The notes under the pieces are model-generated. The model ran no database searches. It was not told where the DNA came from and saw nothing but the letters and a program-made list of their open reading frames with translations. This document shows positions 1 to 5,903 of a DNA stretch of 5,981 nucleotides, one piece after another. Positions within the stretch are counted from its first letter, which is position 1; each line of letters opens with the position of its first letter. The translations under genes were made by a program, and so were the position numbers. The stretch lies in NCBI GenBank assembly GCA_039931435.1, contig JBDTRY010000234.1, positions 1-5,981 of the forward strand, written 5' to 3'. Source of the DNA: JBDTRY01 sp039931435. Lineage in GTDB: Bacteria; Acidobacteriota; Thermoanaerobaculia; Gp7-AA8.

Positions 1-1325
1 TTCCTGGTCCCCGGCGCGGCGAGTTGATCTACAGGGTCGCGGAAATCCTCAAACGCGACAAAGAGAAGATCGCCCGTGAAATGACCAGAGAGATGGGCAA
101 AGTTCTCCAGGAAACGCGTGGGGACGTCCAGGAAGCAATCGATCTGGCATACCTCATGGCCGGCGAGGGCCGTCGCCTGCACGGGGTAACTACGCCGTCG
201 GAACTGCCGAACAAATTCAACATGGCCGTGCGCATGCCCCTGGGTGTGGCCGGACTGATCACACCGTGGAACTTTCCGATCGCCATTCCGGCCTGGAAAT
301 CGATGCCGGCGCTCGTGGCCGGAAACACGGTAGTCATCAAACCGGCCGAGCAGACGCCACTTTCGGTGATCATGCTCGCCGAGGCCTTTGTGGAGGCCGG
401 GCTGCCTCCTGGTGTGTTCAACGTGGTCACTGGATTCGGTGAAGCGGCCGGTGAGCCGCTCATCAAGCACGATCTGGTGCGGGTGGTGTCGTTCACGGGA
501 TCGACGAACGTGGGACGGCTGATCTCGGAGGCGTGCGCGCCGAGTTTCAAGCGCCTGCACCTGGAGATGGGCGGCAAGAACGTGATCATGGTCATGGACG
601 ATGCCCGGCTGGATCTGGCCGTCGACGGGGCGCTCTGGGGAGCGTTCGGAACGACCGGGCAACGCTGCACGGCGGCCTCGCGCATCGTGGTACACGATAA
701 AGTTCACGATGAATTCGTGGAGCGGTTGGCGGCGCGAGCGAAGAAGATGAAAATCGGTTTCGGACTGGATGAGGGGGTAGACATGGGGCCGGCCATTTCC
801 AGCGAGCAACTGTCCACGGTGCAGAAGTATGTGAAGATCGGCAAGGACGAAGGGGCAACGCTCGTTACCGGCGGCGAGCAGGTGACGGGGAGCGGCGACG
901 GCGGCTTTGACTACGACGGGGGCTACTTTCATCAGCCCACGGTCTTTGCCGGCGTCAAGCCGGACATGCGCATCGCCCAGGAAGAAATCTTCGGACCGGT
1001 CACGGCGGTGATGCGTTGCAGCTCTCTGGAAGAGGCCATCGAGATCGGCAATGGCGTGAAATACGGACTGTCGTCGTCGATCTACACCCAGGACGTCAGC
1101 AATGCTTTCGTAGCCATGCGCGATATGTACACCGGAATCTTTTACGTAAACGCACCGACGATCGGCGCTGAGACGCATCTGCCGTTCGGCGGCGTGAAGG
1201 ACACAGGCAATGGTCATCGCGAGGCGGGGGTGGCCGGTCTGGATGTATTTACGGAGTGGAAGTCGATTTATATCGACTACTCCGGCTCCCTGCAGCGCGC
1301 ACAGATCGACACGGAAGATCTGTAG
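1..1325 (+). CDS. Aldehyde dehydrogenase family protein, C-terminal 440 residues (5' end outside window)
   Basis: NAD(P)-dependent oxidation of an aldehyde to the carboxylic acid, presumably cytosolic. The frame is open from base 3 to the TAG at 1323-1325. Sequence before the TTG at 24 (PGPRRGEL...) already reads as ALDH, so 24 is not the start and roughly 50-60 N-terminal residues are missing. Family motifs in order: PWNFP with the oxyanion Asn (264-278), IKPAEQTP cofactor-binding region, FTGST Rossmann loop (492-506), LEMGGKN with the general-base Glu (564-566), GQRCTAASR with the nucleophilic Cys (666-668), EEIFGPV (981-1001) and PFGGVK (from 1182). Glu and Cys are 34 residues apart, as usual in the superfamily, so the enzyme looks active. 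The tail TGNGHREAG...FTEWKSIYIDYSG...LQRAQID resembles, from memory, an uncharacterised bacterial ALDH subgroup (Kuenenia AldH-like) rather than betaine-aldehyde or ALDH7 enzymes. The substrate cannot be named. It converges on the RAYT gene, and a hairpin repeat begins 17 bases after its stop. Confidence 0.95.
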   Translation, partial: PGPRRGELIYRVAEILKRDKEKIAREMTREMGKVLQETRGDVQEAIDLAYLMAGEGRRLHGVTTPSELPNKFNMAVRMPLGVAGLITPWNFPIAIPAWKSMPALVAGNTVVIKPAEQTPLSVIMLAEAFVEAGLPPGVFNVVTGFGEAAGEPLIKHDLVRVVSFTGSTNVGRLISEACAPSFKRLHLEMGGKNVIMVMDDARLDLAVDGALWGAFGTTGQRCTAASRIVVHDKVHDEFVERLAARAKKMKIGFGLDEGVDMGPAISSEQLSTVQKYVKIGKDEGATLVTGGEQVTGSGDGGFDYDGGYFHQPTVFAGVKPDMRIAQEEIFGPVTAVMRCSSLEEAIEIGNGVKYGLSSSIYTQDVSNAFVAMRDMYTGIFYVNAPTIGAETHLPFGGVKDTGNGHREAGVAGLDVFTEWKSIYIDYSGSLQRAQIDTEDL

Positions 1326-1342
1326 ACAAATTCGCCGGCGGT

Positions 1343-1458
1343 GGGCGGCGGGGACGCCGCCCGTCCAGACGCCTGGAAGGCGTCGCTCCGATGGGTAATC
1401 GTCGCGGATTCGGAGCGACGGCATCCTGCCGTCTGGCCCGGCGGCTTCCAGCCGCCGC
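1343..1458. repeat. BIME-like palindromic repeat, copy 1 (four hairpins)
   Basis: Four small hairpins lie symmetrically about base 1400. A: gggcggcg-ggga-cgccgccc (1343-1362). B: gacgcct-gga-aggcgtc (1368-1384). C: gacggca-tcc-tgccgtc (1417-1433). D: ggcggct-tcc-agccgcc (1440-1456). Between B and C, 11-base arms (1381-1391 and 1410-1420) pair around an 18-base centre. The right half is an imperfect reverse complement of the left, so the whole is two REP units facing each other. Bases 1411-1459 are identical to 2253-2301, and 1363-1391 to 2208-2236, in copy 2. The 10-mer gtgggcggcg occurs on both sides (1341-1350, 1468-1477). The element fills the gap between the convergent ALDH and RAYT genes and could affect 3' ends of both transcripts, though no U-tract follows any stem. 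Calling it a REP/BIME is inference from the structure plus the adjacent RAYT. Confidence 0.88.
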
Positions 1459-1486
1459 GGTCCCGGGGTGGGCGGCGCGTGTTCCA

Positions 1487-2104
1487 TCAAGGACGCCACC
1501 CCACTCCCTGCCATTTCCAATTTCTGAGCCCTGCCTTCGCTGCGTTGTTCACGATGTAGGTCATGGTCTGTTCGAAATCGCGTTCATCCCGGATGATGCG
1601 ATCGAAATAGTCCCTCTGCCACAGCGGGCCGCTCCTTCCCAGGATTCGGTTGACCTCCGTACCGGTGAAGGACTTCCACGAATGCAGGATTTCGCTGATC
1701 TGATTGTCGCCAATGGGCAGGATCAGGGCATGAACGTGATTGGGCATCACCGACCAAGCCGCGAGATGGTATCGACGGGAATGGAAATGCAGTAGAGCAT
1801 CTGCTACACAGCCGGCGACCTTCTCTCCGCGCAGGGAGCAGCGTCCGTATCCTCGGTCCAGCTCGTGATCCAGCCGGACGTTCGTTCTCTGTCGCATGTC
1901 CGCAACCTGTTCACGCCTTGCGGAAGGGAATCGTCTTTTGTAATGGATGAATTCGTCGTTCAACCGCCGCTGAACAAATCGCGGCAGGGCATCAGCAAGC
2001 CGGAAGGTGATGGAGTAGAGGGCTCCCTGTAGAGCCCAATGTGGAGTGCGACCACTGGTACGAATGGTCACATCCTGGAAATGCACATAAGGAATGATCT
2101 TCAT
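1487..2104 (-). CDS. REP-associated tyrosine transposase (RAYT, Y1/HUH superfamily)
   Basis: A single-strand DNA endonuclease/transposase of the IS200-like Y1 type, of the domesticated kind that acts on REP hairpins rather than moving as a classical insertion sequence. From ATG 2104 it is 205 aa. Visible family blocks are an N-terminal PHW-x6-LYSITFRLADALP strand (residues about 21-41), the metal-binding HUH motif in SVMPNHVHALI (His123, His125), LHSWKSFTGTEVNRILGRSGPLWQRDYFDR (residues about 140-169) and IRDERDFEQTMTYIVNNAAKAGL at the end, whose Tyr183 is the probable nucleophile by analogy with IS200/IS605 and E. coli TnpA-REP. All catalytic positions are present, so it looks intact. The frame extends to a start at 2266, but the extra 54 residues are a translation of repeat copy 2 (ERRLPGVWTGGFQPP), so ATG 2104 is preferred. 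No good Shine-Dalgarno precedes it; gag lies 4 bases upstream. No tnpB accompanies it. Repeat copies flank it on both sides, which supports the call. Confidence 0.92.
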   Translation of the reverse strand: MKIIPYVHFQDVTIRTSGRTPHWALQGALYSITFRLADALPRFVQRRLNDEFIHYKRRFPSARREQVADMRQRTNVRLDHELDRGYGRCSLRGEKVAGCVADALLHFHSRRYHLAAWSVMPNHVHALILPIGDNQISEILHSWKSFTGTEVNRILGRSGPLWQRDYFDRIIRDERDFEQTMTYIVNNAAKAGLRNWKWQGVGWRP

Positions 2105-2140
2105 ATCGCTCGGTGCAGGAGCGACAGGTGGGTGGCCAGA

Positions 2141-2169
2141 AGTAGACCTCGGAACAAGCGCTGAGTCAA
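2141..2169 (-). promoter_or_regulatory. Candidate sigma70-like promoter of the RAYT gene
   Basis: On the minus strand TTGACT (2164-2169) is followed after exactly 17 bases by TCTACT (2141-2146). These match the consensus boxes at 5/6 and 4/6 positions. Transcription would start near 2134, about 30 bases before the ATG at 2104 and after the repeat element, which fits the shorter start. In GC-rich DNA such pairs occur by chance, and housekeeping promoter consensus in this phylum is only partly known. Confidence 0.35.
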
Positions 2170-2189
2170 TGAGTGAACCGGGGTGGGAG

Positions 2190-2300
2190 GGCGGCTGGAA
2201 GCCGCCGGTCCAGACGCCTGGAAGGCGTCGCTCCGAGGCTGATCGTCGCGGGCGGAGCGACGGCATCCTGCCGTCTGGCCCGGCGGCTTCCAGCCGCCGC
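2190..2300. repeat. BIME-like palindromic repeat, copy 2 (four hairpins)
   Basis: Same element and orientation as the copy at 1343-1458. Hairpins: A ggcggct-gga-agccgcc (2190-2206), B gacgcct-gga-aggcgtc (2213-2229), C gacggca-tcc-tgccgtc (2259-2275), D ggcggct-tcc-agccgcc (2282-2298). The 10-base arms 2226-2235 and 2253-2262 close the centre. The two copies differ mainly in hairpin A and in the central loop, which still shares atcgtcgcgg. All four stems are perfect here, with a GGA loop on one strand or the other. It lies between the RAYT 5' end and the terminator of the downstream-facing receptor gene. Confidence 0.9.
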
Positions 2301-2320
2301 GTTCCCGAAGCGTGGGCAAC

Positions 2321-2349
2321 AAAAAGCCCCGGCCTTTCGGCCGGAGCTT
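2321..2349 (-). terminator. Intrinsic terminator of the TonB-dependent receptor gene
   Basis: On the minus strand an 11-bp stem (AAGCTCCGGCC / GGCCGGGGCTT, one G-U wobble) with a GAAA tetraloop (2335-2338) runs directly into five T residues (2321-2325). It begins 25 bases after the receptor stop codon. A GNRA loop, a GC-rich stem and a U-tract make this a textbook Rho-independent terminator. It also separates the receptor from the same-strand RAYT gene. Confidence 0.93.
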
Positions 2350-2374
2350 GGTTGCTGACTGCGGTTGAAATTGT

Positions 2375-5300
2375 CTAGAAGCGGATGCCCGCCTGGAAGC
2401 GCCAGGTGCGGGGAGTCTGGAAACCGGCTGTTGCGCTTGTAGGAATTCCGAAGTTGACGCCCTTCTGCCAATTCGCGCCCATCGCCTTGCAATTCGCGCC
2501 GGAAGTGCCCTGAGGGCATTCCTTGGGCGTGTCCGTGTAGGGGTTGAAGGGAAGGAAGTTGGCAGAGGTATCCGCCGAGCTGATCGAGGTGTTGACCGCG
2601 GCCACGGAGTCATGGTTGAAAACGTTCAACATCTCACCAGTGGCAAAGAGCTCGACCTTGCCGATGGGATAGGCGTAGTTCAGCGCCAGGTTCGTGGAGC
2701 TGATGTTCGGGGTGCGGAACTCGCCGCGCTTGCTGAAGTAGTACTGGCGGCTCAGTGGCGCCGTTTCGTACTTGGAATTGGCTCCGAGCAGCGTGTCCGC
2801 GTAAGGCGAGAGATCGACGGATCCCACTGCCGAGTACGGAAGGCCGCTGTCGAAGTTTTGAAGGACCGCGACGTTGATACGGCCGAGGATGTGCGGGGTT
2901 GGAATGTCGTAGCCCACCCAGGCCCGGATGCGGGTGCGCTCGTCCTGGGAGAGATATCCCTCCGGCTGGCGCTGGGAAAAGTTGCTGAGCTCGGGATAGA
3001 AGATGGATCCAGGCGAATTTCCGACAGTGCCGCTTGTGGACGATTCCTGCTCGTCGTTACCGCGCAGTTTTGAAAGGGTGGCGTTCAGCCCTGTATTGAA
3101 CCGGCCCGGATTCCAGGCCGTCTGAAACTGCAGGCCACGGTACTTGCGGGTGATGTCGTTGGTGTTTACGACCGTAGCTACGTCGTGCACGATTCCCAGT
3201 GAGTCGGTGGTCTGGGTGACAGAGGACGGCGTCACCTGAAATCCGTAGAAATCCTTCCAGTCCCGCGTGACGAGATCGACTCGGGTTACAAAATTGCGGA
3301 ACCACTGGGTGCCGTATCCGAGAGTAACCTCGGAGACGTACGGAGAGCCCAGGCTCTTGTCGATCCGTGTATCGGCTCCGGGCACTGCCGAGGAGCGGAG
3401 TTTGTGAAGCAGATCAAGATTCTGTGCGCCGCATTTACCCTGTGCATTGCACGCGCTGTTGAACCAGTCGAAAATGGTCTGCAGGGCCTGATGCGTATCC
3501 ACAAGCTCGTTGGCGGGCGTTCCGGCGGGGTTGATTGCCGGTCCCAGGTACTGGAAGTAGATGGATGCCGGAGTACCCGCGGACGATGCAGCGGTGGCCG
3601 GCCCATCAACGATCCGGGAGACATACTGCGCGTAGCCGAGATTGATGCGATGCCTTCCGTTGGCCAGCGGATCATAGGTCATGTTCACGCGAGGAGTGAT
3701 CTTGCTGTCCTTGGAGACCTTGTTTCCCGTTCCGTCGACGGCGTCGTTCTTGTCGTAGCGGGCGCCGAGACTGAAGCTGAAGTGGCTGTTCAGGTCCCAG
3801 CGATCGTTGATGAACAATGAGTCGCTGGCCAGATCGCTCTCACCGGCCTGCAATGAGAGGATCGGGGTCCAGAGGATGAATGCTGCCGAGGACGCTGTGG
3901 CGCCCTGGCCCGCCGGAAGCACGGTCGGATAGAGAACGTTGTTCAGTCGCTGAACGCTGTTCACGAAGACCCGGAAGTTCGAACCCGACTGATAGTTGTT
4001 GGCGTGGCGGTGCTCGGAGAATTTTTCCAGTCCGCCCACGATGTCGTGGTTGCCGAGGCCCGCGCTGCTCAGGAAGTAGTGACTCTTGATGTTCCATCCG
4101 TCGTTGGTGCGCGTCTCCTTGTCGCAGACGCCGCAGAAGGTCGGGGAGTTGAAGCGGGCGTTGCTGTCCGCGCGGTTGCGGACGATGGTGCCGCGAATGA
4201 CATCGGTGAACTGCGATCCGCTGCCGTTGGCCACACCCCAATCCATGGCCGAATACTGACCTTCGATCAGCCAGTTCTGGGTGAGGATTCCGTTGTAGTG
4301 TGCTGATTTCAGCTTCTGCGGATCGCTTCGATCCGAGAGCTGATCGAGGTCGTAGGACGTGGCTGTGAAGAAGCTGTTGGTGGAATCACGCTTGACGTCG
4401 AGGTAGGAAACCGTGACGTTGTGCTTGTCCGTGATCTGCCCGGTGAGCTTGCCTTCCCAGCGCTTCTCATCGGTTCCGGTGGTGACGCTGAGCGCGGAGC
4501 GGGTTGCGTCGCCGAGAGGAACAGTACGCAGAGACGCTTGCGTGCTCCCGTTAGTCTTGCGGCCGGCGCCAAAGAACCAGAGGCGATCGCGGAGGATGTA
4601 TCCGCCCAGTGTGCCCTCGTACACGGCGCTGATGTCGTGCAACAGCTGCGTGTTGTTTTTAATCTGCAGGGGTGTGCGGCGCTGCCAGTCCGGGCTCGTC
4701 AGACTGTCGCGGAGGGATCCGCTGAACTGGTTGCCCCCGGACTTGGTGATGGAGTTCACCACTCCGCCGGTGAATCCGCCATATTCCGCGGAGATCGCAC
4801 CGGTCATGACCGTGGTCTCCTGGATGGCGTCCTCGATGAAGAGGTTCAGCGACTGGTGGCGAATGCTCTCGGTGATGGCCACTCCATTGACCATGACCAG
4901 ATTGTCATAGCCCGGGCTGCCCGAGATCGAAAGCTGGCTGCCGGACGGCGTGTTGTCGTTCACCCCGGGGGCCAGAAGCGCGGTGGCCAGAACCGTGCGG
5001 GCGATGGGCAGCTCGTCGATGAGCTTCCCGCTGATGTTCGTGGAAACGGTGGGCGTCTCCAGAACGCTCGGTGCCGAGGCAGTGACGGTGATGGCCTCGG
5101 CCACGGCGGAAACTTTCATCTCGGCATCAGCGCGGCCAGTCTGGCCGACGTTGAGCTTGGCCCGCTGTGTCGAAGTCTGCATTCCAGCGAGTTCGAAGGT
5201 CACCGTGTAGACGCCCGGTGGCAGACCGCTGAAAATGTATCCACCGGCTTCTCCGGTGACTGCCGAACGCGTTCCCTGCATGGCTGGTGACGCAATGGTT

Positions 5301-5434
5301 ACCGTGGCGCCAGGGAGCGCGCTGCCGTTTGTGGTTACGGTCCCCGTAAGTCCCGCCGTGGTCTGGGCAAAGGCGCCCGCTGTTACTGCGAGAACAAAGA
5401 ACGTAATCGTTAGTCCTCTAAAGAACTGTTTCAT
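2375..5434 (-). CDS. TonB-dependent outer membrane receptor with carboxypeptidase-regulatory-like domain (Oar-like)
   Basis: An outer-membrane beta-barrel transporter energised by TonB/ExbBD; the substrate is unknown. From ATG 5434 it has 1019 residues. A Sec signal peptide comes first (MKQFFRG, a hydrophobic run, then AGAFA before QTT, residues 1-23). A beta-sandwich regulatory domain follows (residues about 27-110: GLTGTVT, LPGATVTI, GYIFSGLPPGVYTVTFE). Next is EAITVTA, a possible TonB box at about 113-119, and the plug (about 120-240), including DELPIART, APGVND and EYGGFTGGVVNSITKSGGN. The barrel fills the rest and ends GIRF, with the C-terminal aromatic expected of barrels. Length and order fit the large Acidobacteriota-type receptors. 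An AGGAG sits 8 bases before ATG 5434. A GTG at 5443 would add three residues but overlaps that AGGAG, so ATG is chosen. The only six cysteines form three close pairs (residues 434/437, 662/668, 973/982). The gene has its own promoter and terminator and follows a second receptor on the same strand. Confidence 0.96.
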   Translation of the reverse strand: MKQFFRGLTITFFVLAVTAGAFAQTTAGLTGTVTTNGSALPGATVTIASPAMQGTRSAVTGEAGGYIFSGLPPGVYTVTFELAGMQTSTQRAKLNVGQTGRADAEMKVSAVAEAITVTASAPSVLETPTVSTNISGKLIDELPIARTVLATALLAPGVNDNTPSGSQLSISGSPGYDNLVMVNGVAITESIRHQSLNLFIEDAIQETTVMTGAISAEYGGFTGGVVNSITKSGGNQFSGSLRDSLTSPDWQRRTPLQIKNNTQLLHDISAVYEGTLGGYILRDRLWFFGAGRKTNGSTQASLRTVPLGDATRSALSVTTGTDEKRWEGKLTGQITDKHNVTVSYLDVKRDSTNSFFTATSYDLDQLSDRSDPQKLKSAHYNGILTQNWLIEGQYSAMDWGVANGSGSQFTDVIRGTIVRNRADSNARFNSPTFCGVCDKETRTNDGWNIKSHYFLSSAGLGNHDIVGGLEKFSEHRHANNYQSGSNFRVFVNSVQRLNNVLYPTVLPAGQGATASSAAFILWTPILSLQAGESDLASDSLFINDRWDLNSHFSFSLGARYDKNDAVDGTGNKVSKDSKITPRVNMTYDPLANGRHRINLGYAQYVSRIVDGPATAASSAGTPASIYFQYLGPAINPAGTPANELVDTHQALQTIFDWFNSACNAQGKCGAQNLDLLHKLRSSAVPGADTRIDKSLGSPYVSEVTLGYGTQWFRNFVTRVDLVTRDWKDFYGFQVTPSSVTQTTDSLGIVHDVATVVNTNDITRKYRGLQFQTAWNPGRFNTGLNATLSKLRGNDEQESSTSGTVGNSPGSIFYPELSNFSQRQPEGYLSQDERTRIRAWVGYDIPTPHILGRINVAVLQNFDSGLPYSAVGSVDLSPYADTLLGANSKYETAPLSRQYYFSKRGEFRTPNISSTNLALNYAYPIGKVELFATGEMLNVFNHDSVAAVNTSISSADTSANFLPFNPYTDTPKECPQGTSGANCKAMGANWQKGVNFGIPTSATAGFQTPRTWRFQAGIRF

Positions 5435-5442
5435 GACCGACA

Positions 5443-5447
5443 CTCCT
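5443..5447 (-). promoter_or_regulatory. Ribosome binding site that decides the receptor start
   Basis: The minus strand reads AGGAG, with 8 bases between it and ATG at 5434. The alternative GTG start at 5443 shares its first base with the last G of this motif and has no other motif upstream, so the ATG is the better start. Confidence 0.8.
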
Positions 5448-5468
5448 GTTCGATTTTTGAATCTCTAT

Positions 5469-5486
5469 CTGTGACTACAGTCACAG
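5469..5486. promoter_or_regulatory. CRP/FNR-family type palindromic operator in the receptor leader
   Basis: The sequence CTGTGACT-AC-AGTCACAG is a perfect inverted repeat with 8-base arms. It contains TGTGA-N6-TCACA, the half-site geometry of the CRP branch of the CRP/FNR regulator family. It is centred 43 bases upstream of ATG 5434 and about 43 bases downstream of the start predicted from the promoter at 5528-5556. That position would favour repression or a roadblock over activation. Alternatively, the RNA could form a 7-bp hairpin with a UGUA loop. The regulator is not in the window. Confidence 0.6.
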
Positions 5487-5527
5487 GACCGGTACACGCG
5501 AACATCATGGTGGGGAGAACCGGCGAT

Positions 5528-5556
5528 ATTATTGACGCAAATTTCACCGTTGCCAA
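5528..5556 (-). promoter_or_regulatory. Candidate sigma70-like promoter of the receptor gene
   Basis: On the minus strand TTGGCA (5551-5556) and AATAAT (5528-5533) are separated by exactly 17 bases. Each box matches the consensus at 5 of 6 positions. Transcription would start near 5521, giving a leader of about 86 bases that contains the palindrome and the ribosome binding site. It lies in the AT-richer part of the gap, which adds weight. Confidence 0.5.
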
Positions 5557-5578
5557 GCAAAAATCAACGAACGGTGAA
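5543..5578. repeat. Inverted repeat overlapping the receptor -35 box
   Basis: TTCACCGTT (5543-5551) and AACGGTGAA (5570-5578) are perfect 9-base inverted arms separated by 18 bases. One arm shares a base with the proposed -35 element. Arms about 27 bases centre to centre could hold a dimeric regulator. Function is inference; nothing else marks it as an operator. Confidence 0.45.
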
Positions 5579-5694
5579 TTGAATTGTCGATACGGAAAAC
5601 TGTTGTGCCTCTCTGCGATCTTAAGTGACCGCAGACACGTGCGATTACATGAGGATCGGTTGACATGCGATGATTTTTCGTCGTCCCCTGATTC

Positions 5695-5714
5695 ACGTTG
5701 CGCAACGTTTTTTT
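5695..5714. repeat. 14-bp perfect palindrome followed by seven T residues
   Basis: ACGTTGCGCAACGT (5695-5708) is self-complementary, and T residues run from 5708 to 5714. Read on the plus strand it would give a 5-bp stem with a GCGC loop and a U-tract, a weak terminator shape. No plus-strand gene ends just before it, so a protein-binding site is equally possible. Confidence 0.3.
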
Positions 5715-5786
5715 GAACTCGGGTCGGCTCAGAATCAGCGAGTTCGTGGTGAACGCCTCGGCGAAGGTGATGTTGGGGATGGCACG
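5715..5786 (-). pseudogene. Possible coding remnant, unrecognised
   Basis: In the minus frame 24 consecutive codons read RAIPNITFAEAF, then TTNSLILSRPEF. By my count 21 of 24 third positions are G or C, against about half at the first and second positions, which is the codon pattern of a GC-rich coding gene. Upstream the frame meets a TAA at 5799-5801, near the half REP element. Downstream it runs into seven A residues and the bias fades. There is no start codon or ribosome binding site. The plus-strand frame that shares the same third positions has the same bias, so the strand is uncertain. I do not recognise a family. Confidence 0.25.
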
Positions 5787-5820
5787 TCTTGTAGCCCGTT
5801 ATGTCTCGGCGGTTGACGTC

Positions 5821-5859
5821 CGGCGAGGCGCCGCCGCAGAAGCCTCAAAGGCGTCGCTC
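5821..5859. repeat. Degenerate half REP element
   Basis: Bases 5839-5855 (gaagcctcaaaggcgtc) match hairpin B of the two full repeats at 14 of 17 positions, and the following gctc continues the match. Just before it, cggcg-agg-cgccg (5821-5833) is a shortened hairpin in the place of hairpin A. The right half (hairpins C and D) is absent. It has the same orientation as the left halves of the two complete copies, so it is a decayed or solitary left half, lying just beyond the terminator of the second receptor. Confidence 0.6.
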
Positions 5860-5873
5860 TTTTATCGGATCAC

Positions 5874-5903
5874 AAAAAAGCCCCGGCCTTGCGGCCGGGG
5901 CTT
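5874..5903 (-). terminator. Intrinsic terminator of the second receptor gene
   Basis: On the minus strand a perfect 11-bp stem (AAGCCCCGGCC / GGCCGGGGCTT) with a GCAA tetraloop (5889-5892) runs into six T residues (5874-5879). It begins 21 bases after the stop codon at 5925-5927. Stem and loop type nearly repeat those of the terminator at 2321-2349. Confidence 0.93.

Noticed and set aside
29..858. Minus-strand frames opposite the aldehyde dehydrogenase
   Set aside because: They lie antisense to conserved catalytic motifs, are rich in Arg, Ser and Pro, and match no family I know.
1341..1477. Ten-base direct repeat gtgggcggcg flanking repeat copy 1 as a target-site duplication
   Set aside because: It is low-complexity GC sequence and part of it belongs to hairpin A; copy 2 has no equivalent pair. 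It may equally be the start of a further truncated unit.
1343..2300. CRISPR array or insertion-sequence terminal inverted repeats
   Set aside because: There are only two copies, about 840 bases apart, each internally palindromic and in direct orientation. There are no regular spacers, no tnpB and no clear target-site duplication around the transposase gene.
4421..5290. Long plus-strand open frame of 289 codons opposite the receptor gene
   Set aside because: It is antisense to the signal peptide, regulatory domain and plug of a clear receptor, has no recognisable domain, and is expected in GC-rich DNA. The same holds for the other plus-strand frames within 2375-5443.
5660..5665. Perfect TTGACA on the plus strand
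   Set aside because: At 16-18 bases downstream there is only GC-rich sequence with no -10 box, and no plus-strand gene follows.
5547..5666. Minus-strand frame of 40 codons from ATG 5666
   Set aside because: It overlaps the proposed receptor promoter, has no ribosome binding site, and shows no coding bias or recognisable product.
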